A stretch of DNA of 64,000 nucleotides, from positions 34,678 to 98,677 of the forward strand of contig NZ_JACDOH010000005.1 in NCBI RefSeq assembly GCF_017656155.1. The letters run 5' to 3'. The notes under the pieces were generated by a model. It saw only the letters and a list, made by a program, of their open reading frames with translations. It made no database searches and was not told where the DNA came from. Each line of letters opens with the position of its first letter. Position 1 is the first letter of the stretch. Below are positions 54,894 through 63,218 of the stretch, piece after piece. The stretch comes from Thermosyntropha sp. (GTDB lineage: Bacteria; Bacillota; Syntrophomonadia; Syntrophomonadales; Syntrophomonadaceae). The position numbers and the translations under genes are program-made.

Positions 54894-56813
54894 TTATTTT
54901 TTTCGTTCGTACATATCTTCTATAACATCTGCATAATGTTGTAAAACAACCCGTTTTTTTGTTTTCTGAGTAGGGGTAAGCTCGCCATTTTCCTCGGTAA
55001 AACGCCGCTTAATTATGGTATATTGCTTGATAGATTCAAATTCTTCCAACTGCTTATTAGCTTCCTTTACTGCCTGTTCAACCATATCTTTGAGCAAAGG
55101 CTGATTTACAAAATCTTCTCCTACTTCAACACAAAGCTGAGTTCCGCCAACTTCAGAATAAATCAGCTTACTCTTATCATAGCTGATGCCTTCTTTTTCA
55201 AACAATTCCATAAAATAAGCAAAATTAGGCACAATTAATGCTGATATGTATTTGCGTTCATCACCTATAATAAATATTTGTTCCACTGCAATACTGGTGG
55301 TAAAAAGGCTTTCAATTTTAGCAGGTGCCACATTTTTACCGGTTGCCAAACATATTATAGCTTTCTTACGGTCAACTATCTTATAATAGCCATTTTCATC
55401 CTTTACTGCTATATCACCAGTTTTAAACCAACCATCTTCCGTAAATGCTTCCGCCGTTTCTTCCGGCTTGTTAAGATAACCTGCAAATAACCCTGCACCG
55501 CTTACTTCTATTTCTCCATCAGGGGCAAGCCGCACCTTAGAGCCATTAGCTTCTGGGCCAACATAACCAGGCTTAGCAGCGCGCATCGGATTATAAGTTA
55601 CAGCCGAACAAGTTTCACTCAGACCATAACCTTCCAAAACCGGAACCCCCACTATATAGAAAAATTTCAACAAATCAGGAGCAATTCCCGCACTAGCTGA
55701 AAAAGCAAACCTAAACCTATTTCCAAACAATTCCCGAACTTTGGCAAAAAGCTTATCAGCCAGCATATATTTAAATCTCAAACCGAAAGGAAGCCTTGAT
55801 TTTAAATCAAACTCCCAAGTCATATTGTATCTGCCGTATTCGTCCATTCGGTATTTTACCGCTTCTTCGCCTACCTTTAAAGCCCAGTCAAAAAGCTTTT
55901 TCTTGGTCGGACTAGAATCAAGCTGCTGCTGAAACTGCATATATATCCTCTCATAAAGCCTGGGAACACAACTAAACCATGTAGGGTTGTATTTCTTCAG
56001 ATCCTGCATCAATGTGGAAGGACTGTCCGCATAAGCAATGGTTGCTCCATGCCAAATAGCAGTCCACTGGGAACATCCGCGGTCAAATATGTGGGATAAA
56101 GGCAGAAATGAAAGAACAGTATCATTTTCGTCAAGCGGATGTCCGCTAGCGTTAAAATAATCATGGGTCCCATCCATACGCGAAGACATGCTCCAGTGGG
56201 TAAGTATTACCCCTTTACCCTGCCCGGTAGTTCCTGAAGTATATAATATAGTAGCCCAATCTTCCAAGACATTGCTCTGCCAGCGTGAATCATAAACTTT
56301 TTTCTGTTTCTCCCAATTCTTCTTTCCTAAATCCAAAAGTTCCTGCAAGTTCATGACTTTAGGATGATTTGATTCGTATTTGAAATCAAGAATTATAATC
56401 TTTTCAAGTTTAGACATTTCACTAAGTCCCGGAAGCACCCGGTTCAGTATTTGTTCATCTCCAACAAAAAGATATCTGCTCTCAGAATCATTAACAATAT
56501 AAGAAATCTCACTCAAAGAAAGGGTAGGATAAATAGTTACCAAAACTCCTCCACAGTTTATTACCGCTACATCAGTATGCGTCCAATAAGGGCTGTTCTT
56601 AGCCATTATAGCAACCCGCTCTTTTCTTTCCAGACCTAAACTTAAGAGAGCACATCCTATAAGCTCTACCCTTTCTGCCATCTCCTTCCAGGTAAACCTT
56701 CCCCCATTATCCCCATTATACAGGTCAGAGTTGAAAAGCTGAGCCGTCCTATTGGGAAAATTGTTGACCGTGTGGTAAAACGCTTGGCTCATGGTAAGTC
56801 CCTTCTTATACAT
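54894..56813 (-). CDS. Long-chain acyl-CoA synthetase (AMP-forming)
   Basis: A 639 aa adenylate-forming enzyme activating fatty acids to acyl-CoA. Motifs: TILYTSGTTGQGKGVILTH (P-loop), FSASAGIAPDLLKFFYIVG, EGYGLSETCSAVTYN, GWFKTGDIAVKDENGYYKIVDRKK and a C-terminal lysine-rich GELTPTQKTKKRVV. Length fits the FadD15/long-chain subfamily. GTG 56816 and ATG 56813 are both close to GGGGGG; I take the ATG. It stands alone with its own promoter and terminator and would feed beta-oxidation together with the acyl-CoA dehydrogenases. Confidence 0.93.
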   Translation of the reverse strand: MYKKGLTMSQAFYHTVNNFPNRTAQLFNSDLYNGDNGGRFTWKEMAERVELIGCALLSLGLERKERVAIMAKNSPYWTHTDVAVINCGGVLVTIYPTLSLSEISYIVNDSESRYLFVGDEQILNRVLPGLSEMSKLEKIIILDFKYESNHPKVMNLQELLDLGKKNWEKQKKVYDSRWQSNVLEDWATILYTSGTTGQGKGVILTHWSMSSRMDGTHDYFNASGHPLDENDTVLSFLPLSHIFDRGCSQWTAIWHGATIAYADSPSTLMQDLKKYNPTWFSCVPRLYERIYMQFQQQLDSSPTKKKLFDWALKVGEEAVKYRMDEYGRYNMTWEFDLKSRLPFGLRFKYMLADKLFAKVRELFGNRFRFAFSASAGIAPDLLKFFYIVGVPVLEGYGLSETCSAVTYNPMRAAKPGYVGPEANGSKVRLAPDGEIEVSGAGLFAGYLNKPEETAEAFTEDGWFKTGDIAVKDENGYYKIVDRKKAIICLATGKNVAPAKIESLFTTSIAVEQIFIIGDERKYISALIVPNFAYFMELFEKEGISYDKSKLIYSEVGGTQLCVEVGEDFVNQPLLKDMVEQAVKEANKQLEEFESIKQYTIIKRRFTEENGELTPTQKTKKRVVLQHYADVIEDMYERKK

Positions 56814-56868
56814 CACATATGCCCCCCAAATATTTTTTAATTAAACATTTATCCTTTGCAAAAAATAA

Positions 56869-56980
56869 AATTTACATTTTTTTGGCAGATTAAGTCAATA
56901 TTTCGTTCGATATATTTTGCTTATAAATATTTTATTTCATTATTTTTGTTATTTCAAGTTAAAATAATAACTGTTATTAT
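56869..56980 (-). promoter_or_regulatory. Promoter and operator-like palindromes of the acyl-CoA synthetase gene
   Basis: -35 TTGACT (56898-56893), 18-bp spacer, -10 TAAATT (56874-56869). Abutting the -35 is an 18-bp near-palindrome (56898-56915, ATATTTCG-TT-CGATATAT, one mismatched pair). A perfect 8-bp-arm palindrome (56964-56980, ATAATAAC-T-GTTATTAT) lies ~65 bp further upstream. Fatty-acid-responsive regulation is plausible but untested. Confidence 0.5.
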
Positions 56981-57007
56981 GTAATTAAAAAATTTATCAC
57001 TAAATAC

Positions 57008-57036
57008 AAAAAAGCAGCTGTTTTAAAACAGCCGCC
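57008..57036 (-). terminator. Terminator of the pyrophosphatase gene
   Basis: An 11-bp stem (57014-57024 with 57025-57035, one G-T pair) closed by TTTT-AAAA, followed by TTTTTTG on the minus strand. Confidence 0.8.
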
Positions 57037-57046
57037 TCAGACATTA

Positions 57047-58399
57047 TTATATTGCATTAGCCTTGCGCAGAGCTTCATAAAGCACCGGAACCACCTGCTT
57101 CTTACGTGACATTACTCCCTTTAAAAAAATGCTGCCATCGTGTCTTTTATTCCCAAAAGCTTCCTCAACTAAAAAAGCTTTATCTCCGCTTATAATAAGC
57201 TCAGTCCCTTCTTCCATAATATCTGTAACCATCAAACACATAAAAGCATAATTACTACGCCTACATATTTCTTCCATAGTTTTTATAAGGCTTTGCTTGC
57301 GCTCGGAGAATTTGGCAAAATCTACGGTCTCAATTTGAGATATAGCAAAAATCGTATTGCCGCTCATATATTCTTTTAAATCTTCATTTATAAGGTCTTC
57401 ATCACTTGCCTTTTCAAAGTGGTCGCTGTTGTTAAATATCTTCTTTCCCCAATCTAGAGGATCCAAACCTGAAAACTCAGCCAGTCTTTGCGCAACCCTT
57501 CGGTCTCTCTCCGTAGTAGTAGGAGATTTAAAAATCATGGTATCGGATAAAATACCAGACAGCATAAGTCCTGCCAGATTAGTATTTATAAAAAGCCGGT
57601 TTTCCAAAAACATTTCACCAATCAAGGTGCAGGTAGAACCTACCGGCTCATTATGAAAATAAATCGGAGAAATAGTTTCTACATCTCCTATACGATGATG
57701 GTCAACAATTTCTAGGATTTCCGCCTCTTCAATTCCATTCACCGCCTGTTTACGCTCATTATGGTCGACTAATATCAGTCTTTTTCTTTTCATATCTAAA
57801 AGATTATGTCTAGAGATCATACCCAGATAGCGGTTTTGTTCATCAACCACCGGATAATTACGGTAGCGGGTAGCAAGCATCTGTTTTCTAACTTCACTTA
57901 CTGTCTCATCCTTTTCAAAAAGCACCAAGTCACGCGTTTTCATAATATCAGCAACTTTACGGTCAAAAATTTCCCTCAAAATACGCGGACTTTGCTCAAT
58001 ATCCTGCCCTTTACCAAGATTATCTAAAAAAATCATGGCTAAATCCCCTATAGTCAAAAGACCCAAAAACTGTTTTTCATCATTTAATACCGGCAAAGTC
58101 TTTATATTATGCTTGCGCATCAGGTTGCCCAGCTCCATTATGTTCATGTCAATGGTAGCATAAACCGGATCTTTGTCTTCCAGCAAATCTTCCACCGTTG
58201 TGCGAACATTATCCAAAACTAAAGGAGGCTCAAATTCAAGTTCTTTTAAAAGCCAAAGTATATCATCCGTTAATTCACCGGCTGCAGCAGCAACATATAA
58301 ACCTTTATCAGTTATCTGCTTATACACTTTATAGCTTATTGCAGCGGCAACTGAATCTATATCTGGGTTTTTATGTCCAATTACATATACAGGTTTCAT
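57047..58399 (-). CDS. Manganese-dependent inorganic pyrophosphatase with CBS domains
   Basis: A 450 aa DHH-family (family II) pyrophosphatase. The N-terminal metal motifs are VIGHKNPDIDSVAAAI and later VDHHRIGD, PVGSTCTLIG; a regulatory insert at about 65-210 holds two CBS domains (MRKHNIKTLPVLNDEKQFLGLL and TRYRNYPVVDEQNRYLGMIS) that usually bind adenine nucleotides. It lacks the DRTGG domain of the longest relatives. The C-terminal DHHA2 domain ends with LKGVMSRKKQVVPVL. It hydrolyses PPi released by the upstream acyl-CoA synthetase and many other reactions; an AMP-regulated activity is expected. Confidence 0.92.
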   Translation of the reverse strand: MKPVYVIGHKNPDIDSVAAAISYKVYKQITDKGLYVAAAAGELTDDILWLLKELEFEPPLVLDNVRTTVEDLLEDKDPVYATIDMNIMELGNLMRKHNIKTLPVLNDEKQFLGLLTIGDLAMIFLDNLGKGQDIEQSPRILREIFDRKVADIMKTRDLVLFEKDETVSEVRKQMLATRYRNYPVVDEQNRYLGMISRHNLLDMKRKRLILVDHNERKQAVNGIEEAEILEIVDHHRIGDVETISPIYFHNEPVGSTCTLIGEMFLENRLFINTNLAGLMLSGILSDTMIFKSPTTTERDRRVAQRLAEFSGLDPLDWGKKIFNNSDHFEKASDEDLINEDLKEYMSGNTIFAISQIETVDFAKFSERKQSLIKTMEEICRRSNYAFMCLMVTDIMEEGTELIISGDKAFLVEEAFGNKRHDGSIFLKGVMSRKKQVVPVLYEALRKANAI

Positions 58400-58427
58400 A
58401 TCATATTACCTCCTTATCAATAAAAAG

Positions 58428-59102
58428 CTACCTCAATATGTCATATCTTTCCAGAAAAATATTAGTTATGAACTGAGCAGCCAAAACATCCTCCATTGAA
58501 TTTCGGCTGGCTGCAACCACAGCTATGCCTCTCTCTTTATCAGTCATTTTTTCAATAGCACGCTTAGCTGCCGTAAGAGCAGGCTGCACACCTTTCTTAT
58601 GCAGGGTACGGGCTATGGTGCCGGTTATAACCTGGCGCGTTTCCACAAAAGCGGCATCATAAGCTACCCCTCCCGTATCTGTAACTGCTACCACCACCCG
58701 GTCTTTCATATCTACAAGTTTAGGAGTTTCTGCTCCAATATTTGGGATTACTGCTTCAATAATCCCTTTCTCACTTTCTATGCCTTTTATAACCTTGGTG
58801 CAGCGGGTAATACGTTCCTCATCCGAACCTACCCGCGGTTCGGAGACTATTATTATCCCCCTGTTTTTTTCTCTGGCAAGCCTTCCAGCTTCTCTGCCTA
58901 TTTTCTCCGGCATAACCGGCACTGGAGCCCGGGTAAAATCAGGACTGGCACCTAAAACCGCATAAGCTCCAGCGTCCAACGCACTTTCTAAAGTAGTTGA
59001 CATATCTATTACATCTACTATTATAACCAGCATACCTTCGCGCGCTGCTTGTCTTGCTCCACTAGCATCAGTCGTCGTTATTACAAGGGGCGATTTTGCC
59101 AT
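58428..59102 (-). CDS. ComB-like protein (2-phosphosulfolactate phosphatase family)
   Basis: A 224 aa protein resembling the ComB family: DVIDMSTTLESALDAGAYAVLGA, IIVSEPRVGSDEERITRC, and a central AVTDTGGVAYDAAFV. True ComB acts in coenzyme M synthesis in methanogens; bacterial relatives without that pathway have no proven role. Start ATG 59102 behind GGAGG; it overlaps the end of the EndoQ-like gene by 35 bp. No sulfolactate genes are nearby, so the function is open. Confidence 0.65.
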   Translation of the reverse strand: MAKSPLVITTTDASGARQAAREGMLVIIVDVIDMSTTLESALDAGAYAVLGASPDFTRAPVPVMPEKIGREAGRLAREKNRGIIIVSEPRVGSDEERITRCTKVIKGIESEKGIIEAVIPNIGAETPKLVDMKDRVVVAVTDTGGVAYDAAFVETRQVITGTIARTLHKKGVQPALTAAKRAIEKMTDKERGIAVVAASRNSMEDVLAAQFITNIFLERYDILR

Positions 59103-60249
59103 AATACCCTCCGCCTCCTGGCAAAATAGTAAGCTCTTCATTTCTCATTTTCTGTATACTTTGGGCGACCTTTCGCCCTGCAACTCTCTCAATATCTTCT
59201 ACTGGAACCGTCTCGGTTATTTCTATTTCGCTGCGATAAACTTTTAGAAGCTTTTCGATAGTTTTTATTCCTATTCCCGGAAGTTCTTTTAAAGGTACCC
59301 GATATTTATAAGGAGCCCTTCCTACTGGATGATGAGGTTCCTCATAATCCCTTATCTCATATACCCGGTCTAAAACCCCTTTTACCAATTTCGAATCACT
59401 GCCGCAAAAAGTGCATTTTAAAACCGGCGGGGGAGAATCAGCAATTCTCCCGCATTCCAAACAAAAACTGCGGTGATATTTCCCTAGCCTTGGATCCATA
59501 CCATAATTAGCCTTAATCCGACGTCCATCATATCCTTCAATACATAATTTCAGTTCAGTAAAACTTAATTCCCGCATGGAAAACAGATTATATTCCCTTC
59601 CTACATTAGCTGAAGAATGTGCATCTGAATTAGATAAAAAAGTAAAGCGATAAGCTTCTTTAAGCATATCCGCCATATCAGTATCAGCACTCAAACCCAG
59701 CTCTATTGTTTTTATCTGAACTGCATCTTTTCCTAAAAATTTATCAATACTACCGGTAAGCATCCCATATATTCCTTTATGAGGGGTAAATGCATGAGCC
59801 GGACATATAAAACCTTCAAGCAGTATCGCAAGATTGATAAGTTCGGGAAGAGTAGCCGTCGTTTTCTGGGTAGAAAGGTTTAAATTAGTAACCCTTTTTT
59901 GCATGTATTTTTGATAATTATAGAGGCTTTCTAAATTGGGCAAATATAATACAACATGAGCTCCTTCAGCTGTTTCAATTTCGCAGCCGGTAATAAGCAT
60001 TACTCCATTTGAAGCTATAAATCCCCCTTTAGAATGAGGAATTAATTCTCCGTCTTTTATCATTTCTTCTATTTCGGCAGTAACCAGGGGACTTCCAGCA
60101 TCGACGATCCCTATTATATCAAGTCCTTTTCTTTCAGCATCTATAAATAAAATTCTTCTTAAATCAAGCTGGCGGGAAGCTGTTATCTTAACCGGCTTTC
60201 CTCCTGCCTTTCCTATATGTATATGTAAATCTCCAAAGAACTGGCGCAA
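59068..60249 (-). CDS. EndoQ-like PHP-domain nuclease with zinc and HhH modules
   Basis: A 393 aa protein of the TIGR00375/endonuclease Q-type family. A PHP metal-binding domain (GDLHIHIGKAG, GIVDAGSP, GCEIET, FICPAHAF, LSNSDAHSS) is followed by a four-cysteine zinc element (CLECGRIADSPPPVLKCTFC) and a helix-hairpin-helix (LKELPGIGIKTIEKLLK) plus a Gly-rich end (LPGGGGYYGKI). Archaeal and some Bacillus EndoQ cut DNA next to deaminated bases (uracil, hypoxanthine, xanthine) and abasic sites. TTG start 8 bp after GGAGGG. It sits right behind nudF, so nucleotide cleaning and DNA repair may be linked. Confidence 0.82.
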   Translation of the reverse strand: MRQFFGDLHIHIGKAGGKPVKITASRQLDLRRILFIDAERKGLDIIGIVDAGSPLVTAEIEEMIKDGELIPHSKGGFIASNGVMLITGCEIETAEGAHVVLYLPNLESLYNYQKYMQKRVTNLNLSTQKTTATLPELINLAILLEGFICPAHAFTPHKGIYGMLTGSIDKFLGKDAVQIKTIELGLSADTDMADMLKEAYRFTFLSNSDAHSSANVGREYNLFSMRELSFTELKLCIEGYDGRRIKANYGMDPRLGKYHRSFCLECGRIADSPPPVLKCTFCGSDSKLVKGVLDRVYEIRDYEEPHHPVGRAPYKYRVPLKELPGIGIKTIEKLLKVYRSEIEITETVPVEDIERVAGRKVAQSIQKMRNEELTILPGGGGYYGKIAPCNNDD

Positions 60250-60252
60250 AGA

Positions 60253-60795
60253 CTAATCCCTCCAACCGAGTTTAACCTTAGCAAGCTGTATGCCTATTAT
60301 GGTTTTGGCATCTATTATCCCGCCATTTAAAGCCATATCATAAGCCTTTTTAAAGGGCATAACTTCCACCTTAACAAATTCATCCTCATCCAAATTAACC
60401 TTGCCCTCTATGAGCTCCCTAGCCAAAAAAAGATGAATCTTTTCATCTGTAAAGCCGGGTGCAGTGTAAAAAAAGCCGAGATTTTCCCATCGTTCTGCTT
60501 TAAAACCTGTTTCTTCCTCCAGTTCACGTTTAGCTGCTGCTAAAGGCTTCTCCCCTTTATTCATTATTCCAGCAGGAATCTCCAGTAAAACTTTTTCTAT
60601 CGGTTTGCGGTACTGCTGGACTAAATAAATATTTCTTCTTTCATCTATTGCAACTATGGCTACTGCTTCATCGTGTTTAACTATTTCCCGGGTGCTGTAT
60701 CTGCCATCGGGCAAAAGCACAGTATCAACCTTTAATTCAACAATTCTTCCTTTAAATACTTCTTCTGACTTTACGGTTTTTTCTTCTAAATTCAT
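60253..60795 (-). CDS. nudF: ADP-ribose pyrophosphatase (Nudix)
   Basis: A 180 aa Nudix hydrolase with an intact box: GIMNKGEKPLAAAKRELEEE followed by TGF. The N-terminal STREIVKHDEAVAIVAIDE and the downstream FTDEKIHLFLARELIEG match the NudF/ADP-ribose pyrophosphatase type, which turns ADP-ribose into AMP and ribose-5-phosphate. ATG 60795 follows GGAGG. It overlaps into the EndoQ-like gene's ribosome binding site, so the two are likely co-expressed. Confidence 0.92.
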   Translation of the reverse strand: MNLEEKTVKSEEVFKGRIVELKVDTVLLPDGRYSTREIVKHDEAVAIVAIDERRNIYLVQQYRKPIEKVLLEIPAGIMNKGEKPLAAAKRELEEETGFKAERWENLGFFYTAPGFTDEKIHLFLARELIEGKVNLDEDEFVKVEVMPFKKAYDMALNGGIIDAKTIIGIQLAKVKLGWRD

Positions 60796-60852
60796 ATAAA
60801 CCTCCTGCATATTTTTTCCATAAATGCATAAACTGTGGATGAGGTGATGAAA

Positions 60853-60978
60853 ATGAACATTATCGTACAAAAAAAGGGATTAATATTTTACGGCAAAATC
60901 AAAGATCTGCCCTACATCTTTTCCGGTTATCCACCTTATATCACTTTAGAGGAATTCATAAGGCTTAACTTAAACTAG
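60853..60978 (+). CDS. Tiny 41 aa plus-strand ORF
   Basis: ATG 60853 follows GAGGTG with 6-bp spacing and opens a 41-codon frame (MNIIVQKKGLIFYGKIKDLP...EEFIRLNLN), mostly soluble. It lies in the 174-bp gap between nudF and DUF3866, both on the minus strand, and its stop overlaps the DUF3866 stop region by 9 bp. Tight boundaries and the good ribosome binding site suggest a real small gene; I recognise no family. Confidence 0.45.
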   Translation: MNIIVQKKGLIFYGKIKDLPYIFSGYPPYITLEEFIRLNLN

Positions 60979-62067
60979 CCTTATTCTTCTCAAAGGCTGA
61001 CCTTTCAGAAGTTTAACTGCAGCATGGGCAGCAGCTCCTAAGGCCAGGAAAAATTCTTTATCTTCATCAATACCGCGTCCCATAGTAGAAACCTTTAATT
61101 CACTCTGTCTCAATATATCCAATATAGCCGTACTTTCTTCTAGACAAACTTCATACCGATCGAGGAGATTTTCTTTTCTTAACTGTTCCAGGACATATTC
61201 AATTTTATCATCTTCCATAACTGGAATGGGAAGTACGGCTTTTGCCCGACACACCCGGGTAAGAACAGTCAAAGTGTGATGGCTTATCCCCCTATGTCTT
61301 TCTCTCCCGTCTGCAAAACTTATCCGCGGAACACATAAGGGCATACCTTTAAGGTTTTCCACCGCATTAAGGATTTCCCCCTGTTCAATGCCGGTAAACC
61401 CCCATTTAGTTCCTGTTCCTACTATACCTGGTCCCATGCTTACAATAATGGCATCCGGTTTAAATACTTCCCGGGCAGCTAAAAGTCCGGAATATATATT
61501 AACTGCTTCTAAGTCCCCACCGAAAGCATGGCCAATAGTTACCGTTCCAGCAAGTATTCTATTTTTTTTCAGCCAATCAACCGTGTTGCTGAAATATATA
61601 GGAAGAGCCGCTCCATCAGTCATAACATAAGCGGTTTTAAAGCCTTCTTTCTCAAGCTGCAGACAAAGCGGTGCCAGCATTGAATGCAGACTAGCAACTA
61701 AAACCGGCATTCCTTCCAAACTGTCTTTTTCTTTCAAAGCTTCGTGATAGGGACTTTCTTCTTCTTCTACACTTAAAACCTTAAGCTGCATGGGCGTATA
61801 ACGCAGCTTCATTATATGTCCACCTGGTTTTAACTCTTTTTCTGTCCGGTTAAGATTAGCCATTATATAATGATAACCACCGCTGCCTAAATTTAATGAA
61901 ACAGCGGTAGTATTAACTAAAACTTCATCTCCTGCCTTAACTTCACCTGTTAAGGCAGGATAAGCTATACATTTTTCCTCTCTGCCTTCAATCAAAACTA
62001 AAAAACCCTGGACCTTTTCCCGATCAAATATTTCTTTTATAATCCGACCTTTTTTTATCTCTATCAC
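60970..62067 (-). CDS. DUF3866 family protein
   Basis: A 365 aa soluble protein with the long conserved DUF3866 sequence: GFLVLIEGREEKCIAYPALTGEVKAGD, KLRYTPMQLKVLSVEEEESPYH and VSMGPGIVGTGTKWGFTG. No function is established. GTG start overlaps the preceding peptidase stop by 4 bp (GTGA), so the two are coupled; in other Firmicutes it is likewise found near spoIIM/xerD and nudF. The motifs do not resemble known catalytic sites. Confidence 0.85.
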   Translation of the reverse strand: MIEIKKGRIIKEIFDREKVQGFLVLIEGREEKCIAYPALTGEVKAGDEVLVNTTAVSLNLGSGGYHYIMANLNRTEKELKPGGHIMKLRYTPMQLKVLSVEEEESPYHEALKEKDSLEGMPVLVASLHSMLAPLCLQLEKEGFKTAYVMTDGAALPIYFSNTVDWLKKNRILAGTVTIGHAFGGDLEAVNIYSGLLAAREVFKPDAIIVSMGPGIVGTGTKWGFTGIEQGEILNAVENLKGMPLCVPRISFADGRERHRGISHHTLTVLTRVCRAKAVLPIPVMEDDKIEYVLEQLRKENLLDRYEVCLEESTAILDILRQSELKVSTMGRGIDEDKEFFLALGAAAHAAVKLLKGQPLRRIRLV

Positions 62068-63197
62068 ACACAGCTCCCGCTTTCTTTTATAGATTCTTCT
62101 ATAATAGCCAGAACCAACTCTACATCTTTTATTAAATCCTCAATTTTTATATATTCCTCAGCAGTATGTACTTTGCTCATACCTATACCTAAATTAACAC
62201 ATGGGATACCGCTGCCATTTATTATACTGGCATCACTGCCTCCACCTGTGCCCGTAAGGTTCGGTTTTAATCCTATCTTCAAACACGCCTTTTCTGCTAT
62301 CTTCACAACTTCACTTTCTTTATCCAAATTTACTCCGGGATAGAGGGATTCTATTTTAACTTCCGCCCTGGCTCCCTCTTTTTCCGCTTCACTTACAAAA
62401 ATTTCTTTAAGTTCATGGGTAAGCCTATCCAATTTATCTTTACTGAGGCTGCGGGCTTCCCCTTTTATCCTGCAAATATCAGCCACAATATTTCGTGCTT
62501 TGCCGCCTTCTATCACCCCGAAATTGCAGGTAGTTTCTTCATCAATTCTGCCGCAAGGCATTTTAGCTAAAGCCCGCCCTGCCGCCTTGATTGCATTAAT
62601 TCCGTTTTCGGGATCCATTCCGGCATGAGCCGCTTTGCCATAGACTGTGTACTCTATTTCATTATGCCAGGGTGATTTTATAACTATTGAACCAGGACTC
62701 CCCCCAGCATCAAGCACATAAGCTTTTTTAGCCTTCACTCTGGTAAAATCGAAACTTTTAGCTCCTTTAAGCCCTTCTTCTTCGGCAACCGTAAATAAAA
62801 ATTCTAAAGGAGGATAAAGAAGGTTCTCTTCCCTCAAAATATCATAAACCTCCATCAAAACCGCAATAGCTGCCTTATCATCTGCCCCTAAAACAGTATC
62901 TCCCTGGCTACGAATAATATCTCCATCGACAACTGCTTTTATCCCTTCTCCAGGTTTAACCGTATCCATATGAGCAGCAAATAAAACAGGAGAAGCATCA
63001 ACAGTTCCGGGTATCTGAATAAAAAGATTGCCGGCATTTCCCCCTATAATTTCTCCCGCATTATCTTCCTCAGGATTAAGTCCACGCTTTATAAATTCTT
63101 TTTTTAAATACTCTTTAAAATCTTTTTCATTGCGGGAAACTGAGCTTATGCTTACTAAATTTACAAATTTTTCAATAAGCCTTTCCCTTTTAACCAT
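62064..63197 (-). CDS. M20-family peptidase, PepT-like (YqjE type)
   Basis: A 377 aa zinc aminopeptidase/tripeptidase-like protein. Metal ligands: AAHMDTVKPGEGI (His, Asp), TVLGADDKAAIAVL (Asp bridging), TVAEEEGLKGA (catalytic Glu and Glu), and MSKVHTAEEYI (last His). The middle dimerisation domain is present. ATG 63197 follows AGAGGTG. It is followed by DUF3866 and preceded by the glycosyltransferase gene; all three are co-directional. Confidence 0.92.
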   Translation of the reverse strand: MVKRERLIEKFVNLVSISSVSRNEKDFKEYLKKEFIKRGLNPEEDNAGEIIGGNAGNLFIQIPGTVDASPVLFAAHMDTVKPGEGIKAVVDGDIIRSQGDTVLGADDKAAIAVLMEVYDILREENLLYPPLEFLFTVAEEEGLKGAKSFDFTRVKAKKAYVLDAGGSPGSIVIKSPWHNEIEYTVYGKAAHAGMDPENGINAIKAAGRALAKMPCGRIDEETTCNFGVIEGGKARNIVADICRIKGEARSLSKDKLDRLTHELKEIFVSEAEKEGARAEVKIESLYPGVNLDKESEVVKIAEKACLKIGLKPNLTGTGGGSDASIINGSGIPCVNLGIGMSKVHTAEEYIKIEDLIKDVELVLAIIEESIKESGSCV

Positions 63198-63218
63198 TTT
63201 TCTCACCTCTTAACCATT

